The notes beneath the pieces were generated by a model, which made no database searches, had not been told where the DNA came from, and saw nothing but the letters and a program-made list of their open reading frames with translations. A DNA stretch of 64,000 bases from Sulfopaludibacter sp963835555 (GTDB lineage Bacteria > Acidobacteriota > Terriglobia > Bryobacterales > Bryobacteraceae). The first letter of the stretch is position 1; each line of letters opens with the position of its first letter. The stretch lies in the NCBI GenBank assembly GCA_963835555.1, contig CAWIGC010000042.1, positions 62,001-126,000 of the forward strand. The letters are read 5' to 3'. Positions 9,168-18,592 of the stretch are shown here, one piece after another. The position numbers and the translations under genes are program-made.

Positions 9168-10447
9168 TCTCTACGAACGGTACTCCGGCGGTCTCCACCG
9201 GCCACGAATTCCGGCCGACGGTTCCCGATCGCGTCGAGGATCTGGCCATCCCGCGCTCGCTGGTGACGGACCTGATCCTGCGCTATCTCTGGATGCACGG
9301 CACCGGGTCGTTGCGGTCGCTGAACGAGACCCTGAAGCTCTCGTTCCCGATTTTGGAAACGATATTCCACCAGTTCCGGCAACAGCAGTTGCTGGAAGTG
9401 AAAGGGATGTTGGGCAACGACTACAGTTTCAGCCTGACCGCGACGGGACGGGCGCAGGCTACCGCCCGGTATGAAGTATGCCAGTACGTGGGCCCGGCGC
9501 CGGTCTCGATCCAGCAATATCATGAAGTGGTCAGGGCGCAGGCGGCGAAAGTCAAACTCAGCCGCCAAAGCCTGCGCCACGCATTTGACGACCTGGTGCT
9601 GCCGGATAGCTTGCTGGACCAACTGGGTCCATCGCTGATTGGGCACCAGTCGTTGTTCTTGTACGGCGGCACGGGCAACGGTAAAACCAGCATTGCCGAG
9701 CGCATTCTGCGGATCTACCACGACACCGTGCTGGTGCCTTACGCGGTAGAGGTGGATGGCCACATCATCGCATTGTTCGATCCCGTAGTGCACCGGGTGG
9801 CCCCCAACAGCGACGAAAGGCTGGACCCCCGCTGGGTGGTGTGCGAGCGTCCTTGTATCACCGTGGGAGGTGAACTGTCCGCCGCCATGCTGGAACTGCG
9901 CTTGGATGAGGCCACACACGTCTTCATTTCGCCCTGCCAGATGAAGGCCAACAATGGCATCCTGGTGATCGACGATTTCGGGCGGCAAATGCTGGCGCCT
10001 CGCGACCTGTTAAACCGCTGGATCGTTCCGCTGGACCGCCGGAAGGACTACCTCACGCTGGCATCGGGGATGAAATTCGAAGCGCCATTCGAGCTAATGG
10101 TCGTCTTCTCCACCAATCTCAACCCCACCGACTTGGCCGACGAAGCCTTTCTGCGCCGCATTCAGACCAAGGTGCTGGTGGAAGATATCAGCGAAGATGT
10201 CTTCGATCAGATTTATGCGAGGGTGGTGGCGGTGAACCAGGTGCCGTCCGAACCAGGCTGCGCGGAGTATCTGCGGGAACGGTGTACCTCCGCGGGGGCC
10301 AAATATCTGCGCGCCTGCTATCCCAACGATATTTACAAACTGGTGAAAGCCATCAGCGAATACGAGGGTCGGTCGGTACGGCTCAACCGGGCCAACATCG
10401 ATCGCGCCGTGAGCCTGTATTTCGCGCGCCCGGAACCCGCGCGATAG
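9164..10447 (+). CDS. AAA+ ATPase with N-terminal winged-helix-like region
   Basis: A 427-residue soluble protein. Residues about 25-100 (FRPTVPDRVEDLAIPRSL onward) look like a winged-helix module. The ATPase core has Walker A GGTGNGKT (168-175), Walker B ILVIDDFG with Asp270-Asp271, a sensor-1-like VVFSTNLNP and an arginine-finger-like LRRIQTK. A C-terminal helical lid ends with YPNDIYKLVKAISEYEGR. It resembles uncharacterised acidobacterial ATPases of the Cdc48/MoxR broad type; no substrate is evident. It lies between a possible 48-residue frame and a 77-residue frame, with no other partner. Confidence 0.8.
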   Translation: MISTNGTPAVSTGHEFRPTVPDRVEDLAIPRSLVTDLILRYLWMHGTGSLRSLNETLKLSFPILETIFHQFRQQQLLEVKGMLGNDYSFSLTATGRAQATARYEVCQYVGPAPVSIQQYHEVVRAQAAKVKLSRQSLRHAFDDLVLPDSLLDQLGPSLIGHQSLFLYGGTGNGKTSIAERILRIYHDTVLVPYAVEVDGHIIALFDPVVHRVAPNSDERLDPRWVVCERPCITVGGELSAAMLELRLDEATHVFISPCQMKANNGILVIDDFGRQMLAPRDLLNRWIVPLDRRKDYLTLASGMKFEAPFELMVVFSTNLNPTDLADEAFLRRIQTKVLVEDISEDVFDQIYARVVAVNQVPSEPGCAEYLRERCTSAGAKYLRACYPNDIYKLVKAISEYEGRSVRLNRANIDRAVSLYFARPEPAR

Positions 10448-10517
10448 GCAGGGTATCGAACCTAACCAAAAGCAGTCTGGCACGCCGGAACTTCGGAGCC
10501 CATACTGTGTTTGCGCA

Positions 10518-10751
10518 ATGCAGGACCCATCCGCCACATTCCGTCGCTATTTGCAGATGCTTCCCGATGAACTTCTGGCGAGCGTGACGGAAGACTACAT
10601 CTGGCTGGCAGACCTCGATTTTCGCGAGGAGCCTGGCCGGAACGCGGAATTTCGGAGGCGGCGTGAGTGTTGCCGCGAGGAATGCTCACGCCGGGGTGTC
10701 CCGCAACTCTATCGCGAGGCCAGGGAAGTGGTCTCACCGTTCGCCGCCTGA
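10518..10751 (+). CDS. Small hypothetical protein, 77 residues
   Basis: The product starts MQDPSATFRRYLQMLPDELL and is rich in charged and aromatic residues. A REEPGRNAEFRRRRECCREE segment and a final RGVPQLYREAREVV suggest a compact helical fold. Cys-Cys and Glu/Arg-rich patterns of this kind occur in short acidobacterial hypothetical proteins. It sits 70 bases after the AAA+ ATPase on the same strand and could be a partner. No known domain was recognised. Confidence 0.5.
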   Translation: MQDPSATFRRYLQMLPDELLASVTEDYIWLADLDFREEPGRNAEFRRRRECCREECSRRGVPQLYREAREVVSPFAA

Positions 10752-10776
10752 GTTGGCGCGGGTAACGAAGCGGGCC

Positions 10777-12825
10777 CTACCGCAGGATACTGTACATATT
10801 GGAAAAGTCGTCCGTCCAGGTGCGGAAACGGCCGTTTGGCCGCAAAAGCACGGCTTTCCGGTAAAGGTCCGGGTGGCGGTCCGCGGTAGCGCGATCCATG
10901 ATCAGAGCCCAGGAGCAGGAGAAACAGAGGAAGTCGCTCTCCTCACCTCGAAAATCGTAGTACAACGCCACTTTACCGAAGGCGTCCGCGGCGCGTGCCA
11001 TCACCGGCGCCAGATTCAGGTAGGTGTTGGTCACATTGACGGCCAGGATTCCGCCCGGTTTGAGGTGGCGGAAATAGATGGCGAACGCTTCGCGGGTCAC
11101 CAGGTGGACCGGCACCGAGTCCCCCGAGAACGCGTCCATCACCAGGATGTCGAAATGCTGGCTGGATTCCGATTCCAGGCTGAGGCGTCCGTCTCCCAGG
11201 GCCACTTCCACTTTGGCGGGCGTATCGCGTAAATAAGTGAATTCGCGCTGCGCCAGGTCCAGCACCAGTGGATTGATTTCGTAGATGCGGATGGTATCGC
11301 CGGCCTTGCCGTAAGCCGCCAGGGTGCCGCATCCCAAGCCGAGGACGCCGATGCGGCGCGGCGCTCCCTCCAGAGACCGCATGGCGCGTCCGATGCCCGA
11401 TTCCGGGCAGAAATACGTGACTGGCTGATAGCGATACTCCTCGCGCAGCATTTGTTCGCCGTGATTGATGGCGCCGTGGACCAGGGTCCGGTGGGCGTCT
11501 TCGTCGGTACGGGGGTCGCCTTCGTCCATCACCCGCAGTTGTCCGTAGAAGTTGCGCTCCACCACTTTGTAGCCCGCCACCATGGTTTTCATCAGATGGC
11601 CCAGAAAGTAGAGATAGCCGCCCAGGCTAACCACCATCACCGCGGCGGCGGCATATTTCCGGAATCGCGGCAGGCGCCCCAGTTCCCTCTGCAAGGTGAG
11701 GCAGACCACCACCGCGCAGAGCGCCATTCCCAGCGGGAACTCGTAGTAAGCGTGGAACACGTTGGGCGCGACCAGTCCCACAAACAAACCGCCGAATGCG
11801 CCGCCCAGCGATACCGTCACATAGAAGCCTGTCAGGAAACGGGGATGCGGTTTGAGGCGGGCCAGTTCCCCATGGCAAACCATGCAGCAAATGAACAATG
11901 CCAGACTGAGCAACGCGATCACCGGCCGGATGTGCATCGATTTGGAACCGGACCACATGCGATAGGCCATGAAACCGAGGGCCAAGGTGAGCAGGGGAAC
12001 AAACAGGCCGCGGCGATAGAACCGGGCGGATTCGAAACACAGGATGAAGCTGAGCAGATAGACGCTGAGGGGAAGAATCCAGAGGAACGGAATGGCCGCG
12101 ACATCCTGGGTGAGATGATTGGTCACGGCCAGCAACAGCACGGACGCACTGCCTGCCAGGCCAAGCCACAGAAGGCGTACGGTCCACTCCGGCGCGGGCC
12201 CGGCCGATTCCGCCATAACCGCGGGCGTCTCCGGTTCCTGCCGGGGTTGTGCGGTGGCACGCCAGGCTGTGACGCCGCAGAGCGCCGCGAAGCAAATATA
12301 GGCAGCAGACCAGGTCCATGCCTGAGCGTGGGTGGACAGGTTCGGTTCCACCAGCAGCGGGTAGCTCAGCAGCGCCAGCATGGAAGCGAAATTCGAGAGT
12401 GCGAAGAGCCGGTAGGGCAGGCCGTCCCTGTGATTGCGCGCGTACCAGGCCTGCAACAGGGGACCGGTGGACGACAGAAGAAAATAGGGCAGACCGACGG
12501 TGACGCCCAGGAGTTCCAGTATCCGCAGCGATGGATGCCCGACCGATGCCGTCCGCCATGCCGTACTGGGGATGATGGGCAGCGCCGCCAGGCTGGCCAG
12601 CAACACGAAGCAGTGGACCATCGCCTGCCGCCGGCCCGCTACTTTCTCATGCAGCCAGTGGGCGTACAGGTATCCCAGCAGCAGCACCACCTGGAAGAAC
12701 AACATACACATGCTCCACACGGCCGAGGAGCCCCCAAACCAGGGAAGGATCGCTTTGGCGATAATCGGCTGCACCGCAAATAGCAGAAAAGCCGACAGGG
12801 AAATAGTCAACGCATAAAACAGCAT
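10777..12825 (-). CDS. Membrane-fused spermidine synthase-like protein
   Basis: The 682-residue protein joins a polytopic N-terminal half (about a dozen helices, starting MLFYALTISLSAFLLFAVQP) to a C-terminal spermidine-synthase-like Rossmann domain. The soluble part shows IGVLGLGCGTLAAYGK, a binding Glu in IYEINP, GDGRLSLE, and LVMDAFSGDSVPVHLVT, the aminopropyltransferase/SAM-type site. Such fusions are widespread and often annotated as fused MFS/spermidine synthase; whether they make polyamines is unproven. Its 3' end faces the 77-residue gene (convergent, 25 bases). Confidence 0.88.
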   Translation of the reverse strand: MLFYALTISLSAFLLFAVQPIIAKAILPWFGGSSAVWSMCMLFFQVVLLLGYLYAHWLHEKVAGRRQAMVHCFVLLASLAALPIIPSTAWRTASVGHPSLRILELLGVTVGLPYFLLSSTGPLLQAWYARNHRDGLPYRLFALSNFASMLALLSYPLLVEPNLSTHAQAWTWSAAYICFAALCGVTAWRATAQPRQEPETPAVMAESAGPAPEWTVRLLWLGLAGSASVLLLAVTNHLTQDVAAIPFLWILPLSVYLLSFILCFESARFYRRGLFVPLLTLALGFMAYRMWSGSKSMHIRPVIALLSLALFICCMVCHGELARLKPHPRFLTGFYVTVSLGGAFGGLFVGLVAPNVFHAYYEFPLGMALCAVVVCLTLQRELGRLPRFRKYAAAAVMVVSLGGYLYFLGHLMKTMVAGYKVVERNFYGQLRVMDEGDPRTDEDAHRTLVHGAINHGEQMLREEYRYQPVTYFCPESGIGRAMRSLEGAPRRIGVLGLGCGTLAAYGKAGDTIRIYEINPLVLDLAQREFTYLRDTPAKVEVALGDGRLSLESESSQHFDILVMDAFSGDSVPVHLVTREAFAIYFRHLKPGGILAVNVTNTYLNLAPVMARAADAFGKVALYYDFRGEESDFLCFSCSWALIMDRATADRHPDLYRKAVLLRPNGRFRTWTDDFSNMYSILR

Positions 12826-12912
12826 GAAGTTGTTAATTCTACGCTAGCGGAATTGCACGCCGCCGGCGCTGGTGTTTTAGAAACGGCGAAAAGCTTATAA
12901 GCTGGAAGCTTC

Positions 12913-14250
12913 TTGGAAGATCATCGCCAACCCGGCCTGGTCCGAGGCTTCGGACTCCTGCAGGCCACCGCGCTCAATATGAGCAACATGATCGGCGTCG
13001 GGCCGTTCATCACCATACCGCTGATCATCGCCTCGATGGGCGGCCCGCAGTGCATGCTGGGCTGGCTGCTGGGCGCGGTGCTGGCGCTGTGCGACGGGCT
13101 GGTGTGGAGCGAACTGGCCGCCGCCATGCCCGGCACCGGCGGCACCTACCTCTACCTGCGGGAGGCTTTTCGCAAAACCAACCTGCGAGACCTGCTGCCA
13201 TTCCTGTTCATCTGGCAATTCATCTTCAGCGGTCCGCTGGAGATCGCATCGGGATATATCGGTTTTTCGCAATATGTCGGCTACTTCTGGCGCGGCATGA
13301 CCCCCATGCAGGGCCGGATGATCAGTATGGCCGTGGGCGCGGCAGTGATTGGACTGCTCTACCGGCGCGTGACCGCCGTGGCGCGGATGGCTGTGGTGCT
13401 TTGGGTAGGCGTGCTGGCAACCGTGCTGTGGATCATCGCCAGCGGCATGGCTCATTTTCAGGCGCATACGGCATTCGATTTTCCTGCCGGCGCATTTACG
13501 TTCACCACCGGCTTTTTCGCCGGACTCGGCTCCGCCATGCTGATCGCCATGTACGATTTCATGGGCTATTACGATATCTGCTACGTCGGCGGCGAGGTGC
13601 GCAATCCGGCGCGCGTGATCCCTCGCTCGATCATCTATTCGGTTTTGGGTGTGGCCGCGATTTATACCCTGATGAACCTCAGCATCATTGGAGTGGTGCC
13701 GTGGCGCGAGGCGGCGAAATCCCGGTTCGTGGCGTCGCTGTTCATGGAGAAACTTTATGGCGCGGGCGCGGCATCCGCCGTCACGGTGCTGGTGTTGTGG
13801 ACTGCGTTTGCTTCCGTATTTGCCCTCCTGCTGGGCTACAGCCGCATCCCGTACGCGGCGGCGGCGAACGGGCATTTCTTCGCGGCCTTCGCGCGACTGC
13901 ACCCGCGCGGCAACTTCCCCCACGTGTCCGTGCTCGTCATGGGTACCCTGGCGATGGCGGCGTCTCTGTGGAATCTGGACGCGGTGATTTCCGCCCTGCT
14001 CACTTCCAGGATCCTGGTCCAGTTTATGGGACAGGTGATCGCATTACAGTATCTGCGCCGGCATCGTCCGGAGATCCCACGGCCGTTCCGCATGTGGCTT
14101 TATCCCGTCCCGAGCATCATCGCCTTCCTGGGATGGACCTACATCTTCCTGACGTCCGGCTGGTGGTTCATCGCTTTTGGAGCGCTCACGTTAAGTGCCG
14201 GTGCAATCGCATACGCCATCTGGCGAGCCATCCCCCGGTCCACTCCGTGA
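12913..14250 (+). CDS. APC family amino acid permease
   Basis: A 445-residue membrane protein with about twelve helices. The first has the APC signature ALNMSNMIGVGPFITIPL, and ELAAAMPGTGGTYLYLREAF is the conserved helix-3 region. It probably imports or exchanges an amino acid or polyamine by secondary transport; the substrate is undefined. The start is TTG at 12913 with GGAAG five bases upstream; the next in-frame ATG (12979) would cut into helix 1. The divergent spermidine-synthase-like gene, 87 bases away, hints at a polyamine link, which is inference only. Confidence 0.85.
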   Translation: MEDHRQPGLVRGFGLLQATALNMSNMIGVGPFITIPLIIASMGGPQCMLGWLLGAVLALCDGLVWSELAAAMPGTGGTYLYLREAFRKTNLRDLLPFLFIWQFIFSGPLEIASGYIGFSQYVGYFWRGMTPMQGRMISMAVGAAVIGLLYRRVTAVARMAVVLWVGVLATVLWIIASGMAHFQAHTAFDFPAGAFTFTTGFFAGLGSAMLIAMYDFMGYYDICYVGGEVRNPARVIPRSIIYSVLGVAAIYTLMNLSIIGVVPWREAAKSRFVASLFMEKLYGAGAASAVTVLVLWTAFASVFALLLGYSRIPYAAAANGHFFAAFARLHPRGNFPHVSVLVMGTLAMAASLWNLDAVISALLTSRILVQFMGQVIALQYLRRHRPEIPRPFRMWLYPVPSIIAFLGWTYIFLTSGWWFIAFGALTLSAGAIAYAIWRAIPRSTP

Positions 14251-14263
14251 TTACTTGTAATTT

Positions 14264-14280
14264 GCGGCGATTGATCGCCG
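14264..14280. repeat. Short perfect inverted repeat
   Basis: CGGCGAT and ATCGCCG flank a 2-base centre just after the permease stop. It has no T-run, so it is at best a weak terminator or a protein-binding palindrome. Confidence 0.3.
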
Positions 14281-14327
14281 GCGCGTCCTATTTACAATCC
14301 AACAGCCAATAATCCCGCGCTATCACT

Positions 14328-14333
14328 TATAAT
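14328..14333 (+). promoter_or_regulatory. Candidate -10 element upstream of the YifB/ComM gene
   Basis: A perfect TATAAT lies 24 bases before the ATG in an AT-rich patch unusual for this window. The sequence 17 bases upstream (GCCAAT) is a poor -35 match, so the promoter may be of an extended or activator-dependent type. AAGGA at 14341-14345 may serve as the ribosome-binding site, though it sits 12 bases from the ATG. Confidence 0.4.
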
Positions 14334-14357
14334 CCGAATTAAGGACCCACTCATCCC

Positions 14358-15878
14358 ATGGCGCTGTTCAAAACCCGCAGCGCCGCCGTATATGGCATCG
14401 ATGCGCACCTGATCGATGTCGAAGTCGACATGTTTTCGTCTGGCTCGGCGCGCGACTCTGTCATGGTCGGCATGCCCGACACCGCCGTCCGCGAGAGCCG
14501 CGAGCGCATCAAAAGCGCGCTCATCAACTCCGGGTTCGGCTATCCCAATAAGCGAATCACCATTAACCTGGCGCCGGCCAACGTCCGCAAGGAAGGCGCG
14601 GGCTTCGATCTGCCGGTGGCGCTCGGCATCCTGGGGGCGATGGGGGTCATTGAAAAGCTCGATCGGCACCTGGCGATCGGGGAACTCTCGCTGGACGGCG
14701 CCATTCGTCCGGTTCGCGGCGCGCTTTCGGTGGCCATCTGCGCGCACGATCACGGCATCCCCAGGATCATCGTCCCCTTCGAGAATGCGGCGGAGGCGGC
14801 GGTGGTGGAAGACGTCCAGGTTTATGGCCCGCGCAGCCTGGCGGAAGCCGTAGCCATGATCGCCCGCCCGGCGGATTTCGAACCGGCTGCGCCGCGCGCC
14901 AACGGGCATCGGGCGCAGGCTCCGGCCCTGCTGGACTTTCGCGACGTGCGCGGCCAGGGCACCGCCAAACGGGCTCTGGAAGTTGCCGCCGCCGGCGCCC
15001 ACAACGTGCTCATGGTGGGCCCCCCAGGGTCCGGCAAGACCATGCTCTCGAAACGATTCGCCGGCATTCTGCCGCCGTTGACATTCGATGAAGCCATCGA
15101 GACCACCAAGATTCACAGCATCGCCGGCCTGCTGCGCGGCGGCGAAGGGCTCATGACGGAGCGCCCTTTCCGCGCCCCCCATCACACCATTTCCGACGCC
15201 GGGCTCATCGGCGGAGGAACGGGCATGCCGCGCCCCGGCGAGGTCAGCCTGGCCCACAACGGCGTACTCTTTCTGGACGAATTCCCGGAGTTTCCCCGCG
15301 ATGTGCTGGAACTGCTCCGGCAGCCTCTGGAGGATGGCTCCGTCACCATCGCGCGCGCGAACATGACGCTGCGCTTCCCTTCGACCCTGATTCTGGTGGC
15401 GGCCCTGAATCCCTGCCGCTGCGGATTCCTGGGGGATGCCACCAGGGAATGCCGCTGCACGCCCGGACAGATTCAGCAGTACCTCGGTAAGATCAGCGGC
15501 CCGCTGCTGGACCGCATCGATATCCACGTGGAGGTGCCGGCGGTGCCTTATCAGGAACTCCGCGGCAGTACGACCAGCGAATCCTCAGCCGAGATCCGCG
15601 TACGCGTGGCCGCCGCCCGGGCTGTGCAACAGGCGCGAGGGTATTACAATTCGCGCATTCCCGCCCGCGCCATCCGCAAAATATGCGTGCTGGACGATGC
15701 CGGCGAACGCACGCTGGAAATGGCCGTCCGGCGGCTGGGCCTTTCGGCCCGCGCGCACGACCGGATCCTGAAGGTGGCCCGCACCATCGCCGATATCGGC
15801 GGATCGGAGGCCGTGCTGGCCAAGCACGTGGCCGAAGCGGTGCAGTACCGCAGCATGGACCGCAATTACTGGAATTGA
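14358..15878 (+). CDS. comM: YifB/ComM family Mg chelatase-like AAA+ ATPase
   Basis: The 506-residue protein matches the YifB/ComM family from end to end: an N-terminal ChlI-like Lon-protease-fold domain (KTRSAAVYGIDAHLIDVEVD onward), the Walker A GPPGSGKTML, Walker B GVLFLDEFPEF, and a C-terminal domain with the conserved CxCG-type cysteines NPCRCGFLGD and RECRC. In competent bacteria ComM is a hexameric helicase that promotes branch migration during DNA uptake; elsewhere its role is less clear. The length is normal. It is transcribed alone from its own likely promoter. Confidence 0.93.
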   Translation: MALFKTRSAAVYGIDAHLIDVEVDMFSSGSARDSVMVGMPDTAVRESRERIKSALINSGFGYPNKRITINLAPANVRKEGAGFDLPVALGILGAMGVIEKLDRHLAIGELSLDGAIRPVRGALSVAICAHDHGIPRIIVPFENAAEAAVVEDVQVYGPRSLAEAVAMIARPADFEPAAPRANGHRAQAPALLDFRDVRGQGTAKRALEVAAAGAHNVLMVGPPGSGKTMLSKRFAGILPPLTFDEAIETTKIHSIAGLLRGGEGLMTERPFRAPHHTISDAGLIGGGTGMPRPGEVSLAHNGVLFLDEFPEFPRDVLELLRQPLEDGSVTIARANMTLRFPSTLILVAALNPCRCGFLGDATRECRCTPGQIQQYLGKISGPLLDRIDIHVEVPAVPYQELRGSTTSESSAEIRVRVAAARAVQQARGYYNSRIPARAIRKICVLDDAGERTLEMAVRRLGLSARAHDRILKVARTIADIGGSEAVLAKHVAEAVQYRSMDRNYWN

Positions 15879-15958
15879 GCGCGCGCTGTGGCCGTAAACT
15901 GCCGCTTCGGGAACAAACCGGACCCGCCGTGCGTTGTCTCTGTATTGAGGAGTGACCG

Positions 15959-18382
15959 TTGCATTTCTTCTGGCAGGACCTTCGCTACGGCCTCCGGACC
16001 CTGCTGCGGAATCCGGGATTTTGCGCCGTGGCCATTCTGGCACTCGCTCTGGGCATAGGACCCAACACCGCCATCTTCACCATGGTCAACGCCGTGCTGC
16101 TACGGCCGCTGCCGGTTCCCGAGCCCGGCCGCGTGGTGATGATCTGGGGCACCATGCTGCAATCGGGATTCGATCAACTGCCCGTCAGCGGCGCCGATTA
16201 CCTGGATTGGAAGAAGCAGGCCGCCTCCTTCGAACATATGGCCGCGGCGTTCGCCATTCCCGAATACGGCCTCAACGTGAGTGGCGCGGGCGAGCCGGAG
16301 CGCGTGCCGGCGGCCACGGCGTCCAAGGAGTTTCTCCCGGCGCTTGGCATCGCGCCAATCGCGGGGCGGAATTTTCTGCCCGAGGAGGATCGCCCCGGCG
16401 GCGCGGCCGCGATGCTCATCAGCAATGCCTTCTGGCAGCGCCGTTTCCATTCCGATCCCTCGGCCGTGGGCCGCACCCTGACGGTAGACGGCATCCCGCG
16501 TACCATTGTCGGGGTAGTGCCCCATGAACTGAGCGACATGATTGCCGCGGACCTGTGGCTGCCCACCGCCATCGATCCCAACAACACCGAGCGCGGCAAT
16601 CACAACTATGGCATCGTGGCGCGGCTCAAACCGGGAGTCACCGCCGCGCAGGCGCGCGCCGAAATGACGGTGATCGCGCAGCGCCTGGAGCGCGCTTATC
16701 CTGCCACCAATACCGGCTGGGGGATCACGCTGTTCCCCATGGCGGAGATGTTTACCGGCCGCATCCGCCCGGTGCTGCTGATTCTGCTGGGCGCGGTGGG
16801 GCTGCTGCTGCTCATAGCCTGCGCCAATCTGGCCAACCTGCTGCTGGCGCGGGCCGCGGCCCGCGAAAAGGAGATCGCCGTCCGCGCCGCGCTGGGCGCC
16901 GGCCGCGGCCGCATCGTCCGCCAACTGCTTACCGAGAGCCTGGTGCTGGCACTGGCGGGCGGACTGCTGGGATTGTTGCTGGCGGTGTGGAGTGTGCGGG
17001 CGGTGCGCGGCGTGGTGCCGGATATGTTCCCGCTGCTGCAGCACATGGGAGTGGACCTGCCGGTGCTGGCCTTCACCCTGGGGCTTTCCATTCTGACCGG
17101 CCTGCTGTTCGGGCTGGTTCCCGCCTGGAAGTCTTCGCGCACCGATCTCAACACCGCGCTCAAAGAAGCCGGCGGCCGCTCGGAAAGCGCCGGCGGATCG
17201 CACCGCGTTCGCGGCGTCCTGCTGGCTTTTGAAGTGGCGCTGGCGGTGCTGCTCTCAGTGAGCGCCGGCCTGCTGCTGCGCAGCTTCGCGCAGGTAGTGG
17301 CGGTGGACCCCGGTGTTCGCGTATCCCATGTTCTGACCATGGCTGTGAGCCTCACCGGCGTGAAGTACGATACCCCGGTTAAGCGCGCCAATTTCTACAA
17401 GAACCTCACCGGGCGGCTGGAAGCGCTCCCCGGCGTCCGGTCCGCCGGCGCGGTGCTGTTTCTGCCGCTCCGGGTATCGATGCTTTCGTTCCGCATTGGC
17501 GTGAACCGCTTCCGGATTGAAGGCCGTCCGCCCGTTGCGGACAGCCGGCAGCCCATGGCGGACTACCGTATTGCCACCCCCGGATACTTCAACACCATGG
17601 GCATTGCCCTCCGGCAGGGCCGTTTGTTCGACCAGCACGACGACCTGGACGCAAAGCGCGTCGCGCTTATCAACGAAGCCATGGTCCGTAAGCAGTTCCC
17701 CGGGGAGAATCCGCTCGGGAAACGCATTAGCAGCGGCGGCGCGCTGATGGAGATTGTGGGCGTGGTGGCCGATGCCAAACTGTACGGCCTGGATGCGCCT
17801 ATCGAGCCGGCCCTCTACGTGCCGCACATGCAGCACCCCAGCGATTCCATGGGGCTCGCCATCCAGACCGTGGGCGACCCCTCGGCCATGACCACGGCGG
17901 TCCGCCGGGAAATCCTGAAGCTCGATCCGGAACAGCCCATCTCCAGCGTGCGGACCATGGAGAACGTGCTCTCCGATTCGCTGATGCTGCGGCGCGTCTC
18001 CATGCTGATGCTGAGCGTTTTCGCCGCCCTGGCACTGGTCCTGGCCGCCGTAGGCATTTACGGTCTCACGGCGTACTCGGTGAGTCGCCGGACGCACGAA
18101 ATCGGACTGCGCGTGGCGTTGGGCGCAAGCCAGGCTCAGGTTCTGCAACTGGTGGTGGCGCGGGGACTGGCGATTTCCCTGATCGGCGCCGCTATGGGCC
18201 TCGCCGCTGCGTTGGCATTGACCCGCGCCCTTTCCGGAATGCTCTACGGCGTCACTGCCACAGACCCGCTGGTTTTTGCCGGAGTGCCCCTGTTGCTGGT
18301 CGGCGTCTCGGTTTTGGCCAGTTATGTCCCCGCGCGCAAGGCCACGCGCATCGATCCGCTGGTGGCTCTGCGGTATGAGTAA
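15959..18382 (+). CDS. ABC transporter permease, MacB/FtsX (ADOP) type
   Basis: The 807-residue protein begins HFFWQDLRYGLRTLLRNPGF, the hallmark opening of acidobacterial ADOP permeases. Two MacB_PCD periplasmic domains alternate with two FtsX blocks of three to four helices (near residues 275-420 and 680-800), and it ends PARKATRIDPLVALRYE, the canonical family end. Such permeases work with an ATPase encoded elsewhere, and none is adjacent here. The start is TTG at 15959, with GAGGAG six bases upstream. The substrate is unknown; export of peptides or lipoproteins is typical of the broader family. Confidence 0.9.
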   Translation: MHFFWQDLRYGLRTLLRNPGFCAVAILALALGIGPNTAIFTMVNAVLLRPLPVPEPGRVVMIWGTMLQSGFDQLPVSGADYLDWKKQAASFEHMAAAFAIPEYGLNVSGAGEPERVPAATASKEFLPALGIAPIAGRNFLPEEDRPGGAAAMLISNAFWQRRFHSDPSAVGRTLTVDGIPRTIVGVVPHELSDMIAADLWLPTAIDPNNTERGNHNYGIVARLKPGVTAAQARAEMTVIAQRLERAYPATNTGWGITLFPMAEMFTGRIRPVLLILLGAVGLLLLIACANLANLLLARAAAREKEIAVRAALGAGRGRIVRQLLTESLVLALAGGLLGLLLAVWSVRAVRGVVPDMFPLLQHMGVDLPVLAFTLGLSILTGLLFGLVPAWKSSRTDLNTALKEAGGRSESAGGSHRVRGVLLAFEVALAVLLSVSAGLLLRSFAQVVAVDPGVRVSHVLTMAVSLTGVKYDTPVKRANFYKNLTGRLEALPGVRSAGAVLFLPLRVSMLSFRIGVNRFRIEGRPPVADSRQPMADYRIATPGYFNTMGIALRQGRLFDQHDDLDAKRVALINEAMVRKQFPGENPLGKRISSGGALMEIVGVVADAKLYGLDAPIEPALYVPHMQHPSDSMGLAIQTVGDPSAMTTAVRREILKLDPEQPISSVRTMENVLSDSLMLRRVSMLMLSVFAALALVLAAVGIYGLTAYSVSRRTHEIGLRVALGASQAQVLQLVVARGLAISLIGAAMGLAAALALTRALSGMLYGVTATDPLVFAGVPLLLVGVSVLASYVPARKATRIDPLVALRYE

Positions 18383-18592
18383 TCGCACCGGCGGGCAGCA
18401 AAGCGGGGACGACGCGCCGCGTGCCCGGCTACCGGTGTGGCCGCCCTGGCGCTTGATGATTTCATCCAGGTCGGCAGCCATTCTCTTCTTTCCGGCGGGG
18501 TACCTTTAGCACAAATGCGCTGAAATTTAAGCTCCATTGCCCTACTCCCGGGCGGGCAAGCTGCCGATTTACTCTGTGACAGCGGACGAGCC

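Noticed and set aside
11452..12783. A plus-strand frame of 443 codons antisense to the spermidine-synthase-like gene
   Set aside because: It is rich in Gln/His/Glu without any domain pattern and mirrors the codon bias of the real gene.
17255..18481. A minus-strand frame opening MAADLDEIIKRQGGH, antisense to the ADOP permease end
   Set aside because: A weak GGAAAGAAGAG lies before the ATG, but after the first 15 residues the product has no plausible protein pattern and lies wholly within the permease gene.
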